A DNA stretch of 64,000 bases, from positions 1,116,001 through 1,180,000 of the forward strand of contig NZ_CABPSK010000001.1 of the NCBI RefSeq assembly GCF_902459645.1, given 5' to 3'. The notes beneath the pieces are model-generated. The model did not search any database. It was not told the origin of the DNA and saw nothing but the letters and a program-made list of their open reading frames with translations. The translations under genes and the position numbers were made by a program. The stretch comes from Pandoraea pneumonica (lineage in GTDB: Bacteria; Pseudomonadota; Gammaproteobacteria; Burkholderiales; Burkholderiaceae). Shown here piece by piece: positions 36,571-48,399 of this stretch (the stretch's first letter is position 1; each line of letters begins with the position of its first letter).

Positions 36571-37332
36571 TCAGTGCCCGAGCGTGACTTCGCCAGCAGA
36601 GGCCGAGCGAGTCCCGGGCGTCGGGGGATTGCTCTCGCCGCGATAGGCGAACACGACCGAGAACTTCGTGGTATCGCCCTCGTTGCGCCCGGCGGCATGG
36701 AACAAGCCGCTGTGGAACAGCACCACGTCGCCCTGCGCCAATTCGACCTGACGGCCCCGCGCGACGAGCGGCTGATTGTCGGGTTCATCAGGACGCAGAA
36801 AGTCCAACGCGTCGAGCTGATGGGCACCCAACTGCTCGCGGTGCGAGCCCGGGATAAAGCGAAGCGCGCCATTCGCCTTCGTCTCGGGACCGAGGGCCAG
36901 CCACACCGAGATGAGGGAGTTTTGCGGGAACGACCAGTAGCGGATGTCACGATGCCAACCGGTGGCGGTGCCGAAGTGCGGGTGCTTCGTCATCACGCAG
37001 TTGTGATGCGCCAGAGTCAACACAACGTCTTCGCCGAAGATTTGCGCCAGCGACTCGATCAGGTCCGGCCGCGTGGCCCAGCCGCGTAGCGCGTCGCCAC
37101 GGTCATAGGCCTTGAGCAGGCGGCGCACCGTTTGCCCGCCTTCCGCCTCACGTGAGGTGGGCGCACCGGCATAACCGACATCGGCCTCGAACTCGAGCGG
37201 CAGCGTGGCGGCGGCCAATTGCGCTCGCGCGTCGGCCAGAATGGCCTCGCAATCGGCCTGCGACACATAACGCGGCAGGATCAGATAACCGTCTTCACGG
37301 AAAGTCTCGAGTTGCGATGCGGTGAGCGCCAT
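36571..37332 (-). CDS. Phytanoyl-CoA dioxygenase (PhyH) family Fe(II)/2-oxoglutarate oxygenase
   Basis: 253 residues. FREDGYLILPRYVSQADCEA starts the family domain. GWHRDIRYWSF provides the H-x-D iron ligands, LFHAAGRN the distal histidine, and FAYRGE the 2-oxoglutarate-binding arginine area. Members hydroxylate small molecules such as ectoine, fatty acyl-CoAs and natural products. Substrate is unknown; the downstream NSS transporter might supply it. ATG 37332 is chosen by homology; the SD is poor. Confidence 0.88.
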   Translation of the reverse strand: MALTASQLETFREDGYLILPRYVSQADCEAILADARAQLAAATLPLEFEADVGYAGAPTSREAEGGQTVRRLLKAYDRGDALRGWATRPDLIESLAQIFGEDVVLTLAHHNCVMTKHPHFGTATGWHRDIRYWSFPQNSLISVWLALGPETKANGALRFIPGSHREQLGAHQLDALDFLRPDEPDNQPLVARGRQVELAQGDVVLFHSGLFHAAGRNEGDTTKFSVVFAYRGESNPPTPGTRSASAGEVTLGH

Positions 37333-37449
37333 GATGGTCAGCCGGACAGGCAAAAATCGGTGTTTTAGGGGGAAGTTCTGTGGCGTTACGGGGTGAATCG
37401 AAGCGACTGAGCGACGCGGGCGGTGACTGAGTCCCGGCGCGCCGCACAC

Positions 37450-37818
37450 TCAGGCGGCGCGTTTGCGTCGTCGGGGCGGGAGTTCTGCGGCGGGCTTGCG
37501 TTCGAGTTTCGGCTCAGGCTGCGGCACGTCTGTCCCCGGCAGCGAAGGCTGCGGGTTACCGGCCGGGCGCGGCGTGTCGACCACGCTGCGCAGGCGATCG
37601 AGCTCGCGCGTGAGCTTCGCCAATTGATATTCGAGCTGGCAGTTCTTGCGATACAACGTGCGCATTTTCTGGCTGAGCGCCTGCGTCTGTGTCCAGTACT
37701 CCGGATACATGACGAAACGCCCATCCGGGCGCTCGACGACGCCCAACCCGCTCTGCCCCATCACGTCGATGGTTTCCAGAGCGTAGCGCCGAACCTTTTT
37801 TACCGTACCTGCCGCCAT
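37450..37818 (-). CDS. Small coiled-coil protein of unknown function (122 aa)
   Basis: Residues 1-45 look folded (VRRYALETIDVMGQSGLGVV, RPDGRFVMYPEYW). Residues 47-82 form a coiled coil (ALSQKMRTLYRKNCQLEYQL…), and the tail is Pro-rich and ends PPRRRKRAA. ATG 37818 follows AGGA by five bases. No family recognised; the layout would suit a small scaffold or nucleic-acid-binding protein. Confidence 0.65.
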   Translation of the reverse strand: MAAGTVKKVRRYALETIDVMGQSGLGVVERPDGRFVMYPEYWTQTQALSQKMRTLYRKNCQLEYQLAKLTRELDRLRSVVDTPRPAGNPQPSLPGTDVPQPEPKLERKPAAELPPRRRKRAA

Positions 37819-37927
37819 TTATTTCCTACAGTCCCAGCCTGAGAGAGTCAGGCGCGGCATTTTGCCATGAATTCGGCCCGGCCGGGCAGCAAACCCGTAC
37901 CGGGCCGGAGATTTATTTTCGGCTGGC

Positions 37928-37946
37928 GGCCCCGCCAGGCGGGGCT
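37928..37946 (-). terminator. GC-rich hairpin, possible terminator
   Basis: CCCCGCC (37930-37936) and GGCGGGG (37938-37944) face one another in the gap downstream of the repeat-motif gene on the minus strand. No thymine run follows, so this is weak. Confidence 0.3.
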
Positions 37947-37990
37947 GTGCACGCAACGCACCGCGATTGGCGCGCAACGCCCGCGCATTG

Positions 37991-38281
<291 letters not shown>

Positions 38282-38318
38282 TCACCGTAACTATACCGCT
38301 AGCTGCGTAGGCTCGCGT

Positions 38319-39233
38319 TCACGTTCCCGCGTCGAGCGCCGCCCCGCCGGTGTAGACCACGCACTGCTCGCCGCGCACGAACCCCACCAGCGTGACGCCC
38401 GCCGCCGTCGCGGTGCGCACGGCAAGCGCCGTCGCTGCCGAGACCGCCGCCACCATCGGAATTCCGACTTGGGCGGCCTTCTGCACGATTTCGACACTCG
38501 CGCGGCTGGTCATCAGCACGAACCCCGCATCGAACGCCTGCCCTTGCCGCGCCAACGCCCCGATGAGTTTATCGAGCGCGTTATGGCGGCCCACGTCTTC
38601 ACGCAGACAGAGAATCTCGCCCGTCGGCGCGCACCATGCCGCGCCGTGCACCGCCCCCGTCACCGCATTGAGCGATTGATGCGCTGCCAGCCCTGCATGC
38701 GCAGCGGCGAGCGCGGCATGCGACACGCGCAACGACGTGCCTGCCGAAGGTAACGGCCGCAGCACCTGATCGAGGCTCTCGGTACCGCAAAGCCCGCAGC
38801 CCGTGCGGCCGGTGAGATTACGGCGTCGCTCTTTGAGTCCCGCGAACGCACGCGATGAAATCTCGACGTGCGCCGTCACGCCGAGCGTCGTGGCCGACAC
38901 GTCGATGCCGTAGCACTCGCTGCGCTGACGAAGGATGCCTTCGGACAACGCGAAACCCAGCGCGAAATCTTCGATATCCGCAGGCGTGGCGAGCATCACC
39001 ACGTGCGAGATGCCGTTGAATTCGAGCGCAACGGGGACTTCTTCGGCCAATTCGTCGCTCGCCTGCTGCCAGCCGCCATGCCGGAAGCGACGCACGTCAA
39101 AGCCAGCGTGTGTAGCCACGCTCGCCGGATCGATGGCCACCGGCGCGACATCGCACACCGGGCCGTTGTCACTCTCATCGGCGGCAGCGTCGGCACCGGG
39201 CATTACCTGCCCGGTGCGCAGGGTTTCAGACAT
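38319..39233 (-). CDS. fdhD: Formate dehydrogenase sulfurtransferase FdhD
   Basis: 304 residues. FdhD passes sulfur from IscS to the molybdenum cofactor of formate dehydrogenases. The family's cysteine loop is present as TGCGLCGTESL, with the block LREDVGRHNALDKLIG and the MTSRASVEIVQKAAQVGIPMV segment. It lies 72 bases after the formate dehydrogenase alpha gene on the same strand, so it probably matures that enzyme. ATG 39233 is likely; a longer frame exists, and the only GGAG is rather far upstream. Confidence 0.94.
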   Translation of the reverse strand: MSETLRTGQVMPGADAAADESDNGPVCDVAPVAIDPASVATHAGFDVRRFRHGGWQQASDELAEEVPVALEFNGISHVVMLATPADIEDFALGFALSEGILRQRSECYGIDVSATTLGVTAHVEISSRAFAGLKERRRNLTGRTGCGLCGTESLDQVLRPLPSAGTSLRVSHAALAAAHAGLAAHQSLNAVTGAVHGAAWCAPTGEILCLREDVGRHNALDKLIGALARQGQAFDAGFVLMTSRASVEIVQKAAQVGIPMVAAVSAATALAVRTATAAGVTLVGFVRGEQCVVYTGGAALDAGT

Positions 39234-39305
39234 CGTCAAACTTTCGCTCCAGTGGTCGTTGCTATCTGTCAATCGTCAATGCCTCATACGCCCTACTCAT
39301 GCGCC

Positions 39306-42182
39306 CTACTTCACCGGCGCCGCTTCGGCGGGCTTTCTCGCCGCGTCGAGCAACTCGAGCTGCTCGCGGTTGAACGTCGAATACTTGGCCTGCCACGCCG
39401 ACGGCTGCACCACCGGCAACACTTGCACCGCGGTCACCTTGTACTCAGGGCAATTGGTCGCCCAGTCCGAGTTGTCGGTCGTAATGACGTTCGCCCCCGA
39501 CTCCGGAAAGTGGAAGGTCGTGTACACCACACCCGGCTGCATGCGCTCGCTGATCACCGCCCGCAACACAGTCTCGCCCGCACGGCTTCGAATGCCGACC
39601 CAGTCGTCGTCCTTGATGCCGCGCTCCTGCGCGTCGTGCGGATGAATCTCCAGCCGGTCTTCGTCGTGCCAGTGCACATTGGGCGTGCGGCGCGTCTGCG
39701 CTCCGACATTGTATTGCGAGAGTATCCGCCCAGTAGTGAGCAGTAACGGGAAGCGCGGCGTCACCTTCTCGTCGGTCGGCACATAGCGCGTGATGATGAA
39801 ACGTCCCTTGCCACGCACAAACGTGTCGACGTGCATGATCGGCGTGCCATCGGGCGCATCGTCGTTGCACGGCCATTGCAGGCTGCCAGCCTCGTCGAGC
39901 CGCGCGTAGCTCACGCCATGGAAAGTCGGCGTCAGCCGAGCAATCTCATCCATGATTTCCGACGGATGCGCATACGGCATCTCGTAGCCCAACCGCTTGG
40001 CGAGTGCAATCGTCACCTCCCAGTCGGCCATCCCGGGCAGCGGGGCCATCACGCGGCGCACGCGCGAAATTCGGCGCTCGGCGTTGGTGAACGTGCCGTC
40101 CTTCTCCAGAAACGTCGTCCCCGGCAGCAGCACGTGCGCATACTTCGCGGTCTCGTTCAGGAAGATGTCCTGCACGACGATGCACTCCATCGCGGTCATG
40201 GCTGCGGCCACATGCTGAGTGTTCGGGTCGGACTGCACGATGTCTTCGCCCTGACAGTACAGCCCCTTGAAACTGCCATGAATCGCCGCGTCGAACATAT
40301 TGGGGATGCGCAGCCCCGGCTCCGCTTCCAGCGCCACGCCCCAAGCCGCTTCGAATTCCGCGCGCACGGTCGTATCCGACACGTGCCGATAACCGGGCAA
40401 CTCGTGCGGGAACGAGCCCATGTCGCACGATCCCTGCACGTTGTTCTGGCCGCGCAACGGGTTCACGCCGACACCTTCGCGCCCCACGTTGCCGGTCGCC
40501 ATCGCCAGATTGGCAATGCCCATCACCGTGGTCGAGCCTTGCGAATGCTCCGTCACACCCAGTCCGTAATAGATCGCGGCGTTGCCCCCGGTCGCATAGA
40601 GCCGGGCCGCGCCGCGAATGGCTTCGGCAGGCACGCCTGTGGCCACCGACACGGCTTCGGGCGAATTTTCCGGCAGCGCGACGAACTCGCGCCACTGGGC
40701 AAACGCGCGATCTTCACAGCGCTCGGCGATAAATGCCTCGTCGAGCAACCCTTCTGTGACGATGACGTGCGCCAGCGCGTTGACCATCGCCACGTTAGTA
40801 CCGGGGCGAAGCGGCAGATGGAATTCGGCCTTGATATGCGGGCCGTTCACGATATCGATGCGGCGCGGGTCGATCACGATCAACTTCGCGCCTTCGCGCA
40901 CGCGGCGCTTGAGCCGCGACGCGAACACCGGGTGCCCGTCGGTCGGATTCGCCCCCATGACGAGAATCACGTCGGCGTGTTCGATGGACTTGAACGTTTG
41001 GGTGCCTGCCGACTCGCCGAGCGTCTGCTTCAGGCCGTAACCGGTTGGCGAATGGCAAACGCGTGCGCAAGTATCGACGTTGTTGTTGCCGAACGCCGCA
41101 CGCACGAGCTTCTGTACGAGATAGGTCTCTTCGTTGGTGCAACGCGACGACGTAATGCCGCCGATGGCATCGCGCCCGTACTTCGCCTGAATGCGCCGGA
41201 ACTCCGACGCCGCGTAATCGAGCGCCTCATCCCATGACACTTCGCGCCACGGGTCAGTGATCTTGCTGCGAATCATCGGCCGCGTGATCCGCTCTTTGTG
41301 CGTCGCATAGCCCCACGCAAAACGGCCTTTCACGCAGGCGTGCCCCTCGTTGGCACCGCCATCCTTGTAGGGCGTCATCCGAACGATTTCGCTGCCCTTC
41401 ATTTCCGCCTTGAACGCGCAACCCACACCGCAGTACGCACACGTCGTGACCACCGCGTGCTCGGGCTGTCCCATGTGGATGACGCTCTTCTCCTGAAGCG
41501 TCGCCGTCGGGCACGCGCTCACGCACGCGCCGCACGACACGCACTCCGAGTCCATGAACGGCTGATCCTGCCCGGGCGACACACGCGATTCGAAGCCGCG
41601 CCCCGAGATCGTCAGGGCAAACGTGCCCTGCGTTTCCTCACATGCCCGCACGCATCGGTTACAGACGATGCATTTCGAGGGGTCGTAAGTGAAATACGGA
41701 TTCGATTCGTCCTTGGCGCTGGTGAGGTGGTTGTCGCCATCGAAGCCATAGCGCACTTCGCGCAACCCCGTGACACCGGCCATGTCTTGAAGCTCGCAGT
41801 CGCCATTCGCCGCACAGGTCAGGCAATCGAGTGGGTGATCGGAGATATACAACTCCATCACGTTGCGGCGCAGATCCTGCAATTTCGGCGACTGGGTGCG
41901 CACCTTCATGCCCGCTTCGACGGGCGTCGTGCACGACGCGGGGAAACCACGCCGCCCTTCGATTTCCACCAGACACAGGCGGCACGAGCCGAATGGCTCT
42001 AACGAGTCGGTCGCGCATAGTTTGGGGATGTTGACGTCGCTCAGCGCCGCCGCTCGCATGATCGATGTGCCGGCTGGCACGCTCACTCGCTGGCCGTCGA
42101 TCTCCAGCGTGATTTCCTGACTGGCTGTGCGTTGCGGGGTACCGAAATCGGGGCCGTGGCCCGGTTCAACCTGACGAGGCAT
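39306..42182 (-). CDS. Formate dehydrogenase alpha subunit, FdsA-type (Mo-bisMGD)
   Basis: 958 residues. N-terminal 2Fe-2S ferredoxin domain (CATDSLEPFGSCRLCLVEI), His/Cys segment (HPLDCLTCAANGDCELQD), two 4Fe-4S clusters (CIVCNRCVRACEET; CVSCGACVSACPTATL), then the molybdopterin domain with its own cluster (CAYCGVGCAFKAE). The molybdenum ligand is the cysteine in CARVCHSPTGYGL, not selenocysteine. It oxidises formate to CO2. In fds operons FdsB and FdsG pass electrons to NAD+; neither is here, nor FdsD. Electrons may go to distant subunits or another acceptor. ATG 42182 follows AGGAG by eight bases; fdhD is downstream. Confidence 0.93.
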   Translation of the reverse strand: MPRQVEPGHGPDFGTPQRTASQEITLEIDGQRVSVPAGTSIMRAAALSDVNIPKLCATDSLEPFGSCRLCLVEIEGRRGFPASCTTPVEAGMKVRTQSPKLQDLRRNVMELYISDHPLDCLTCAANGDCELQDMAGVTGLREVRYGFDGDNHLTSAKDESNPYFTYDPSKCIVCNRCVRACEETQGTFALTISGRGFESRVSPGQDQPFMDSECVSCGACVSACPTATLQEKSVIHMGQPEHAVVTTCAYCGVGCAFKAEMKGSEIVRMTPYKDGGANEGHACVKGRFAWGYATHKERITRPMIRSKITDPWREVSWDEALDYAASEFRRIQAKYGRDAIGGITSSRCTNEETYLVQKLVRAAFGNNNVDTCARVCHSPTGYGLKQTLGESAGTQTFKSIEHADVILVMGANPTDGHPVFASRLKRRVREGAKLIVIDPRRIDIVNGPHIKAEFHLPLRPGTNVAMVNALAHVIVTEGLLDEAFIAERCEDRAFAQWREFVALPENSPEAVSVATGVPAEAIRGAARLYATGGNAAIYYGLGVTEHSQGSTTVMGIANLAMATGNVGREGVGVNPLRGQNNVQGSCDMGSFPHELPGYRHVSDTTVRAEFEAAWGVALEAEPGLRIPNMFDAAIHGSFKGLYCQGEDIVQSDPNTQHVAAAMTAMECIVVQDIFLNETAKYAHVLLPGTTFLEKDGTFTNAERRISRVRRVMAPLPGMADWEVTIALAKRLGYEMPYAHPSEIMDEIARLTPTFHGVSYARLDEAGSLQWPCNDDAPDGTPIMHVDTFVRGKGRFIITRYVPTDEKVTPRFPLLLTTGRILSQYNVGAQTRRTPNVHWHDEDRLEIHPHDAQERGIKDDDWVGIRSRAGETVLRAVISERMQPGVVYTTFHFPESGANVITTDNSDWATNCPEYKVTAVQVLPVVQPSAWQAKYSTFNREQLELLDAARKPAEAAPVK

Positions 42183-42223
42183 CGCGCGTCTCCTGTGAGG
42201 ATCGGGCATCGCCTTATATGTTC

Positions 42224-42243
42224 GTCAATTCATATGAATCGAC
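42224..42243 (-). promoter_or_regulatory. Candidate operator upstream of the formate dehydrogenase gene
   Basis: A 12-bp perfect palindrome, ATTCATATGAAT (42228-42239), with flanks that extend symmetry to GTC…GAC. It lies 42 bases before the ATG. A related half-site, GCATATGAATC, occurs at 42368-42378, and TGAATTGATTCA lies just upstream of the regulator gene. The nearby ModE-like regulator is the natural candidate to bind. Confidence 0.55.
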
Positions 42244-42412
42244 GTGACTGCAACGACGTCCCGGCTTCGACAGTAGTCCATATTTCCCGCGCTGGCAAAA
42301 TTCGGGAAAACATTACCGGCGCAATTCAGTGGGCGAAAACGCCGAACGGCGCATAGGTATCTCGTTGCATATGAATCAAACGACATCGCCTGCGCATGCC
42401 ACCAACGCACGA

Positions 42413-43498
42413 TCAACCGAGCGACGGAAACGCCTCTGCCAGCGCCGCCACGCGCCCCGTGTGCGCATCGGCATAGCCGGGAATGGCGTGCACCGCCTGC
42501 TTGTAGGGCGCACTTTGCAGAATGTCGAGCAGCGCCCGCACATAGCGATGCTCCGCAGCGCCATCGGGGAAAATCAGGCAATAGCGTTCGGTCAGGATCG
42601 GCAGGAAATCCAGTCCGAACTGGGTCGCTGCCGCTTCGATAGCGAGCCCGGCATCGGCCCGGCCGCTGGCAATGTAGGCGGCAACGGCGGCGTGCGTGAG
42701 TTCGATGTTTTCCGTGCCATGAATGGTTTCCGGATCGAGTCGCGCCTGCTGCAAGAGCAGATCGAAAATCATGCGCGTGCCCGAGCCGCGCTCGCGATTG
42801 GCAAAGCGCGCGCCCACGCGCGGCAAATCGGCAATCGACTGGATATGCAGCGGGTTGCCACGTGCGACGAGCAACCCAAGCCGACGCGACGCCACATCGG
42901 CCACGCGGTAGGCCTTCCCTTTGAGCAAGGGTGCGTACTGCGCCAGCACCGGCTCCGCCAACGCGCCTTCGGGCACATGAAAGCTCGCCATCTCGCATTC
43001 CTGTTTCGCGAGCGCCGACACCGCCTCGATGCTGCCCCGATAACTCACCTCAAGCGGCAACTCGGCCTTCGCGGCGAAATCGACGAGTGCCGCCACAGCT
43101 AGCCCGTGACTCGCGAAAATTCGCAACTGATCGTTATCGTCGTCCGCCAGCAGATCGTCCAATTCCGTCTGCAACTCCGAGGCCATCGTCTCGAGCAACG
43201 GCCCCAAGCGTGCCTGCAATCGCTTCTGCCCCCATAGCAAACGCCGTGCGAGCGGCGTGAGTACCGCACCTCGGCCACGCGCCATCGTGAGCAGTGGCGC
43301 GCCGAGCGCCGTCTCAGCTTCCTTCACGTGCCCCCATGCCCCGCGATACGACAAATTCAGCGCATGACTCGCCGCTTGCAGATTGCCCAGCGTATCGACA
43401 TGCGCGAGCAGTGAAATCAGCTTGTCGAGCGGCACGTCGCTGCCGTCATGGCGAAAGCGAAGTTGAGGGGCAATTGAGATCCGCATGGGGCCATCCAT
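42413..43498 (-). CDS. ModE-like regulator with C-terminal PBP-type ligand domain
   Basis: 361 residues. The N-terminal ModE/LysR-like winged helix (about 22-95) has HVDTLGNLQAASHALNLSYR and GAWGHVKEAETALGAPLL. The rest (about 125-345) resembles periplasmic molybdate/tungstate-binding proteins turned cytoplasmic: FASHGLAVAALVDF, RFANRERGSGTRMIFDLLL, TENIELTHAAVAAYIASGRADAGL. Such one-chain regulators sense an oxyanion and control molybdoenzyme genes. It sits directly upstream of the formate dehydrogenase gene and divergent from a second molybdoenzyme. Start ATG 43498 or the ATG four codons later; no SD is clear. Confidence 0.82.
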   Translation of the reverse strand: MDGPMRISIAPQLRFRHDGSDVPLDKLISLLAHVDTLGNLQAASHALNLSYRGAWGHVKEAETALGAPLLTMARGRGAVLTPLARRLLWGQKRLQARLGPLLETMASELQTELDDLLADDDNDQLRIFASHGLAVAALVDFAAKAELPLEVSYRGSIEAVSALAKQECEMASFHVPEGALAEPVLAQYAPLLKGKAYRVADVASRRLGLLVARGNPLHIQSIADLPRVGARFANRERGSGTRMIFDLLLQQARLDPETIHGTENIELTHAAVAAYIASGRADAGLAIEAAATQFGLDFLPILTERYCLIFPDGAAEHRYVRALLDILQSAPYKQAVHAIPGYADAHTGRVAALAEAFPSLG

Positions 43499-43908
43499 AT
43501 GTGAATTGATTCATAAATCCGCTCGATCAAGATCCGTTCAAATAACACGAATCCCTTTCCCACCAACGAAATGGCGCCACTTACGCGGCCGATCGGAACG
43601 GATGCAGCGGAACAATTATGCACATTCTTACCTATCCAGCCCATCGAAAATCGCCCGAAGGGTGCATTTATCCACGACGTGCCGCCAACGCATCGAAACC
43701 GGGACGTTACGCAGAGCGTCATATGCTATTCATTGCATAATGTAGCTCATGCAATTTGCTGATAACATGCCGTAATTCGACGATTTATCAGGAACCAAGA
43801 GCATCACACTTGGCTCTCACGATGGAACATCAACGTCGATTTATGCATTTATTTGCCAATGATGGCAAACAAACACCCCCCGGATTCACGCGCCACGCGC
43901 ACCGCATC
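43499..43908. other. Divergent region between the ModE-like regulator and YdeP-type gene
   Basis: About 410 bases without a gene. AT content is raised. It contains TGAATTGATTCA near 43505 and TTGCAT-N10-ATGCAA at 43733-43754, both symmetric and both related to the ATTCAT-containing operator near 42230. Promoters for both divergent genes must lie here. Confidence 0.55.
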
Positions 43909-46213
<2,305 letters not shown>

Positions 46214-46221
<8 letters not shown>

Positions 46222-46522
46222 CGGCACCCTCGCCCCCAACGCCCCCAACGTCGGTAGCGATCCGATCTCGAGGGCCGAGCAGGCGCTGGCGCGGCTGCTG
46301 TTCACGTTGGCGCAAGGCCGCCAGGGGGGCCATGAAGCGGGCCGCGACGCGTTTTCGCTCGCGCGCCTGGCCAAGCGCAGTGAATTGCCGATGAGCGATT
46401 TACTGCGCTATCTCAGCGTGCTGAGCGAGGCGGGTTGGGTCGACATCGAAGACGGCGAGCGCGGGCTGCGGCTCGTGCGACTCACCGACACGGGACGGGC
46501 GCAGTACAGCAGCCTGTTGTAA
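46214..46522 (+). CDS. Small winged-helix protein linked to the YdeP-type gene
   Basis: 102 residues. GTG 46214 overlaps the stop of the molybdoenzyme gene, and GGAG lies eight bases upstream, so translation is coupled. The fold looks like a winged helix: ALARLLFTLAQ, SLARLAKRSELPMSDLLRYL (HTH), then SEAGWVDIEDGERGLRLVRL (wing). It could regulate the divergent regulator and molybdoenzyme genes. I know no characterised member. Confidence 0.7.
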
Positions 46523-46531
46523 TTGCGCGGC

Positions 46532-46583
46532 GGCATCCCGAGGGGGCATCCCGAGGGGGCACCTCGCGGGGGCATCTCGCGAG
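46532..46583. repeat. Four tandem 13-bp units after the winged-helix gene
   Basis: GGCATCCCGAGGG occurs twice exactly (46532-46544, 46545-46557), then GGCACCTCGCGGG and GGCATCTCGCGAG. The array begins 9 bases past the stop codon. It is not translated. Role unknown. Confidence 0.8.
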
Positions 46584-46762
46584 AGTCCTTCCGCGAGGGC
46601 AATCCACCCTGTAAGGCCGTGGTATGACAATGCCACGCGACTGACATATTTCCATCCTGACGGGCGACATACACTCTTGTCGCCACGAGGCCGGACCGAT
46701 TGCGTAAGATGGCGCTCAAACGCGCTGGCACTCGAAATGGCACCCCACGTCACGGAGACTCT

Positions 46763-47800
46763 ATGGAGCATGTCGTCGCATCCCCGGCGCAGTTGGACAC
46801 CGACTCATCGCTGTCTTCTCTAGCTTCGCCGGCGCTCTGGCGGCATGCCCGCCCGTCACGCTGGAATCCGTGGCTGATTGCGCTTACCGGCCTCGCCGGG
46901 CTCTGGCAATGGTTCGGACTCGGCTGGGCGATGCGTCACTGGGGACCTGCCGCCGCGCTCTCGCTACTGCCCGTGTTGCTGCTCACGCCGATGCACTGGG
47001 GCCTGATCCACGAATCGATTCACGGCCAGTTGCGACTCAAGCCCCGCGCAAACGAGCGCACCGGCCGGATGCTCTCGATATTGCTCGGCCTGCCGTTCGA
47101 AATCATGCGCTTCGGCCATCTGCTGCATCACCGGTTCACACGGCAACCGTTCGACCGCCCCGATATCTCCACGCTTCCTCTTAACGCCACCCCGCCCGCA
47201 CGACTGCGCGCCTGGCTCGGCTATCAATCGCGCTTACTCGGCGGCATGTGGCTCGCCGAAATTTTTGCGCCGATCATTGCGTGTATACCGACGCGCCGTC
47301 TCCCCGCGCTGGCGATCGGCGCGCTCGGCACCGATGCGCAAGACGAAGACGTGCGCCGCCGCGTGGTCATGTTCGGCAGCGACCCGATCCGCCGCCGCCG
47401 GATTCAGCGCGACTTTCTCATGACGCTGGCAGTCCTCTCGCTCGCCCTCTGGGCCTACGGGCCGTGGTGGCCGGTGTTCGTCGTGGCGTTCGTCGCACGC
47501 GGCATCTGGCTCTCGATTGCCGATAACCTGCCGCACTACGGCGTGGCCATGGACGAACCCGCCCGCGCCCGCAACTTCCACGCCCCCGCACCAATCCGCG
47601 CTTTGCTGCTGAACGCGAATTTGCATCGCGTCCATCACCTCTACCCGACCGCGCCGTGGCATCTGCTGCCGGAGATTAACCGCGCACAACCCACGCCGGG
47701 CCCGCAAATCCCTTACCTACAGGCCGCACTGCGGCAGTTCGGCGGCCCGATCGCGGCCAGTGCCGCGAACGCTAGTGCTCCCGCAGTTACCGGGCACTGA
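46763..47800 (+). CDS. Membrane fatty-acid desaturase
   Basis: 345 residues with four or so TM helices and the three histidine boxes of integral-membrane di-iron desaturases: HESIH (83-87), GHLLHHRFT (H119, H122, H123) and HRVHHLYP (288-295). It would introduce a double bond, or hydroxylate, using O2 and an electron donor; fpr at 52.7 kb is a possible but distant source. ATG 46763 follows GGAG by five bases. The order and spacing of boxes fit the desaturase superfamily, but regiospecificity or carotenoid-type substrates cannot be decided. Confidence 0.85.
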   Translation: MEHVVASPAQLDTDSSLSSLASPALWRHARPSRWNPWLIALTGLAGLWQWFGLGWAMRHWGPAAALSLLPVLLLTPMHWGLIHESIHGQLRLKPRANERTGRMLSILLGLPFEIMRFGHLLHHRFTRQPFDRPDISTLPLNATPPARLRAWLGYQSRLLGGMWLAEIFAPIIACIPTRRLPALAIGALGTDAQDEDVRRRVVMFGSDPIRRRRIQRDFLMTLAVLSLALWAYGPWWPVFVVAFVARGIWLSIADNLPHYGVAMDEPARARNFHAPAPIRALLLNANLHRVHHLYPTAPWHLLPEINRAQPTPGPQIPYLQAALRQFGGPIAASAANASAPAVTGH

Positions 47801-47814
47801 TCGCGCACAGTTTC

Positions 47815-47917
47815 AAGACGCTGGCTTAAGACGCCAACTCAAGACCCCGACCTAGGACACTGACTCACGCACTGACTCAAGACACTGACTCAGGAAGCTG
47901 ACTCACGACGCTGACAA
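47815..47917. repeat. Degenerate 13-bp tandem repeat, eight units
   Basis: Eight units in register, consensus ARGACRCTGACTC: for example AAGACGCTGGCTT, AAGACGCCAACTC, AGGACACTGACTC, AAGACACTGACTC, AGGAAGCTGACTC and ACGACGCTGACAA. The fifth unit is one base short. The array starts 14 bases after the desaturase stop. Confidence 0.8.
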
Positions 47918-48014
47918 CGGCCCGCCCGGTGCCGTTGTCGCAAAACAACGACTGCGTGTCGCGAATCTTTCCCTGCGCCCGGGAATCTTTCGGAATTTGC
48001 CCAAAACATGATAT

Positions 48015-48033
48015 AAATGCGAATCGTTTTCGT
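48015..48033 (+). promoter_or_regulatory. Candidate Fur box
   Basis: AAATGCGAATCGTTTTCGT resembles betaproteobacterial Fur sites (AATGCGAATCATTCGCATT type), with the GAATC/TTTTC core symmetric around the centre. It lies about 90 bases before the first gene of a siderophore-uptake operon, whose content fits iron control. Confidence 0.6.
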
Positions 48034-48120
48034 TAACGTTCTCATCGGCCCGCATGCCGTGACGTCGCCTGAGGGCGGCGTTTTTGCTTGTGCGCCCTCG
48101 TTTCTCTTCGATTCCTAAGC

Positions 48121-48399
48121 ATGTTGATTGCATTGGCTATCGCGCTGGCCTGGCTTGCAGGCGGCGTCTGCTATCTGACATCGGTGCATCAGCGTTTGCG
48201 TGCGCAACGCCTGAGCGCCCAGCCCGCACGCGCACTGGCGCTCGCGGCGGCCATCGCCAGCGTGGTGTGCTGGCTGACAGTGACCGGTGCGTCGGCCGGT
48301 ATCGCTGCGGCGTTCATGTCGTTGTGTTTCGGCCTGCTGTTTTGGCCGTATGCCGCCGGCGGCTGGCATTGGCTGCGCGGAGATGCCCATGTGGAGTAG
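48121..48399 (+). CDS. DUF3325-type small membrane protein (iron-uptake operon)
   Basis: 92 residues with three TM helices (LIALAIALAWLAGGVCYL, ALALAAAIASVVCWLTVTG, IAAAFMSLCFGLLFWPYAAG). Proteins of this size and pattern (DUF3325) stand beside DUF3649 and PepSY genes in siderophore-uptake operons. Role unknown, perhaps an accessory of ferric-siderophore reduction. ATG 48121 has no clear SD. Its end overlaps the next gene by 11 bases. Confidence 0.75.
   Translation: MLIALAIALAWLAGGVCYLTSVHQRLRAQRLSAQPARALALAAAIASVVCWLTVTGASAGIAAAFMSLCFGLLFWPYAAGGWHWLRGDAHVE

Larger units (their letters stand above)
47801..48120. other. Intergenic region with tandem repeats and Fur box
   Basis: 320 bases without a gene. 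The first third is the 13-bp repeat array (47815-47917). The last part contains a Fur-like box (48015-48033) and must hold the promoter of the iron operon that follows. Confidence 0.7.

Noticed and set aside
46532-47917. Possible CRISPR array because of short repeats
   Set aside because: The 13-bp units are directly adjacent with no spacers, and no cas genes are present.
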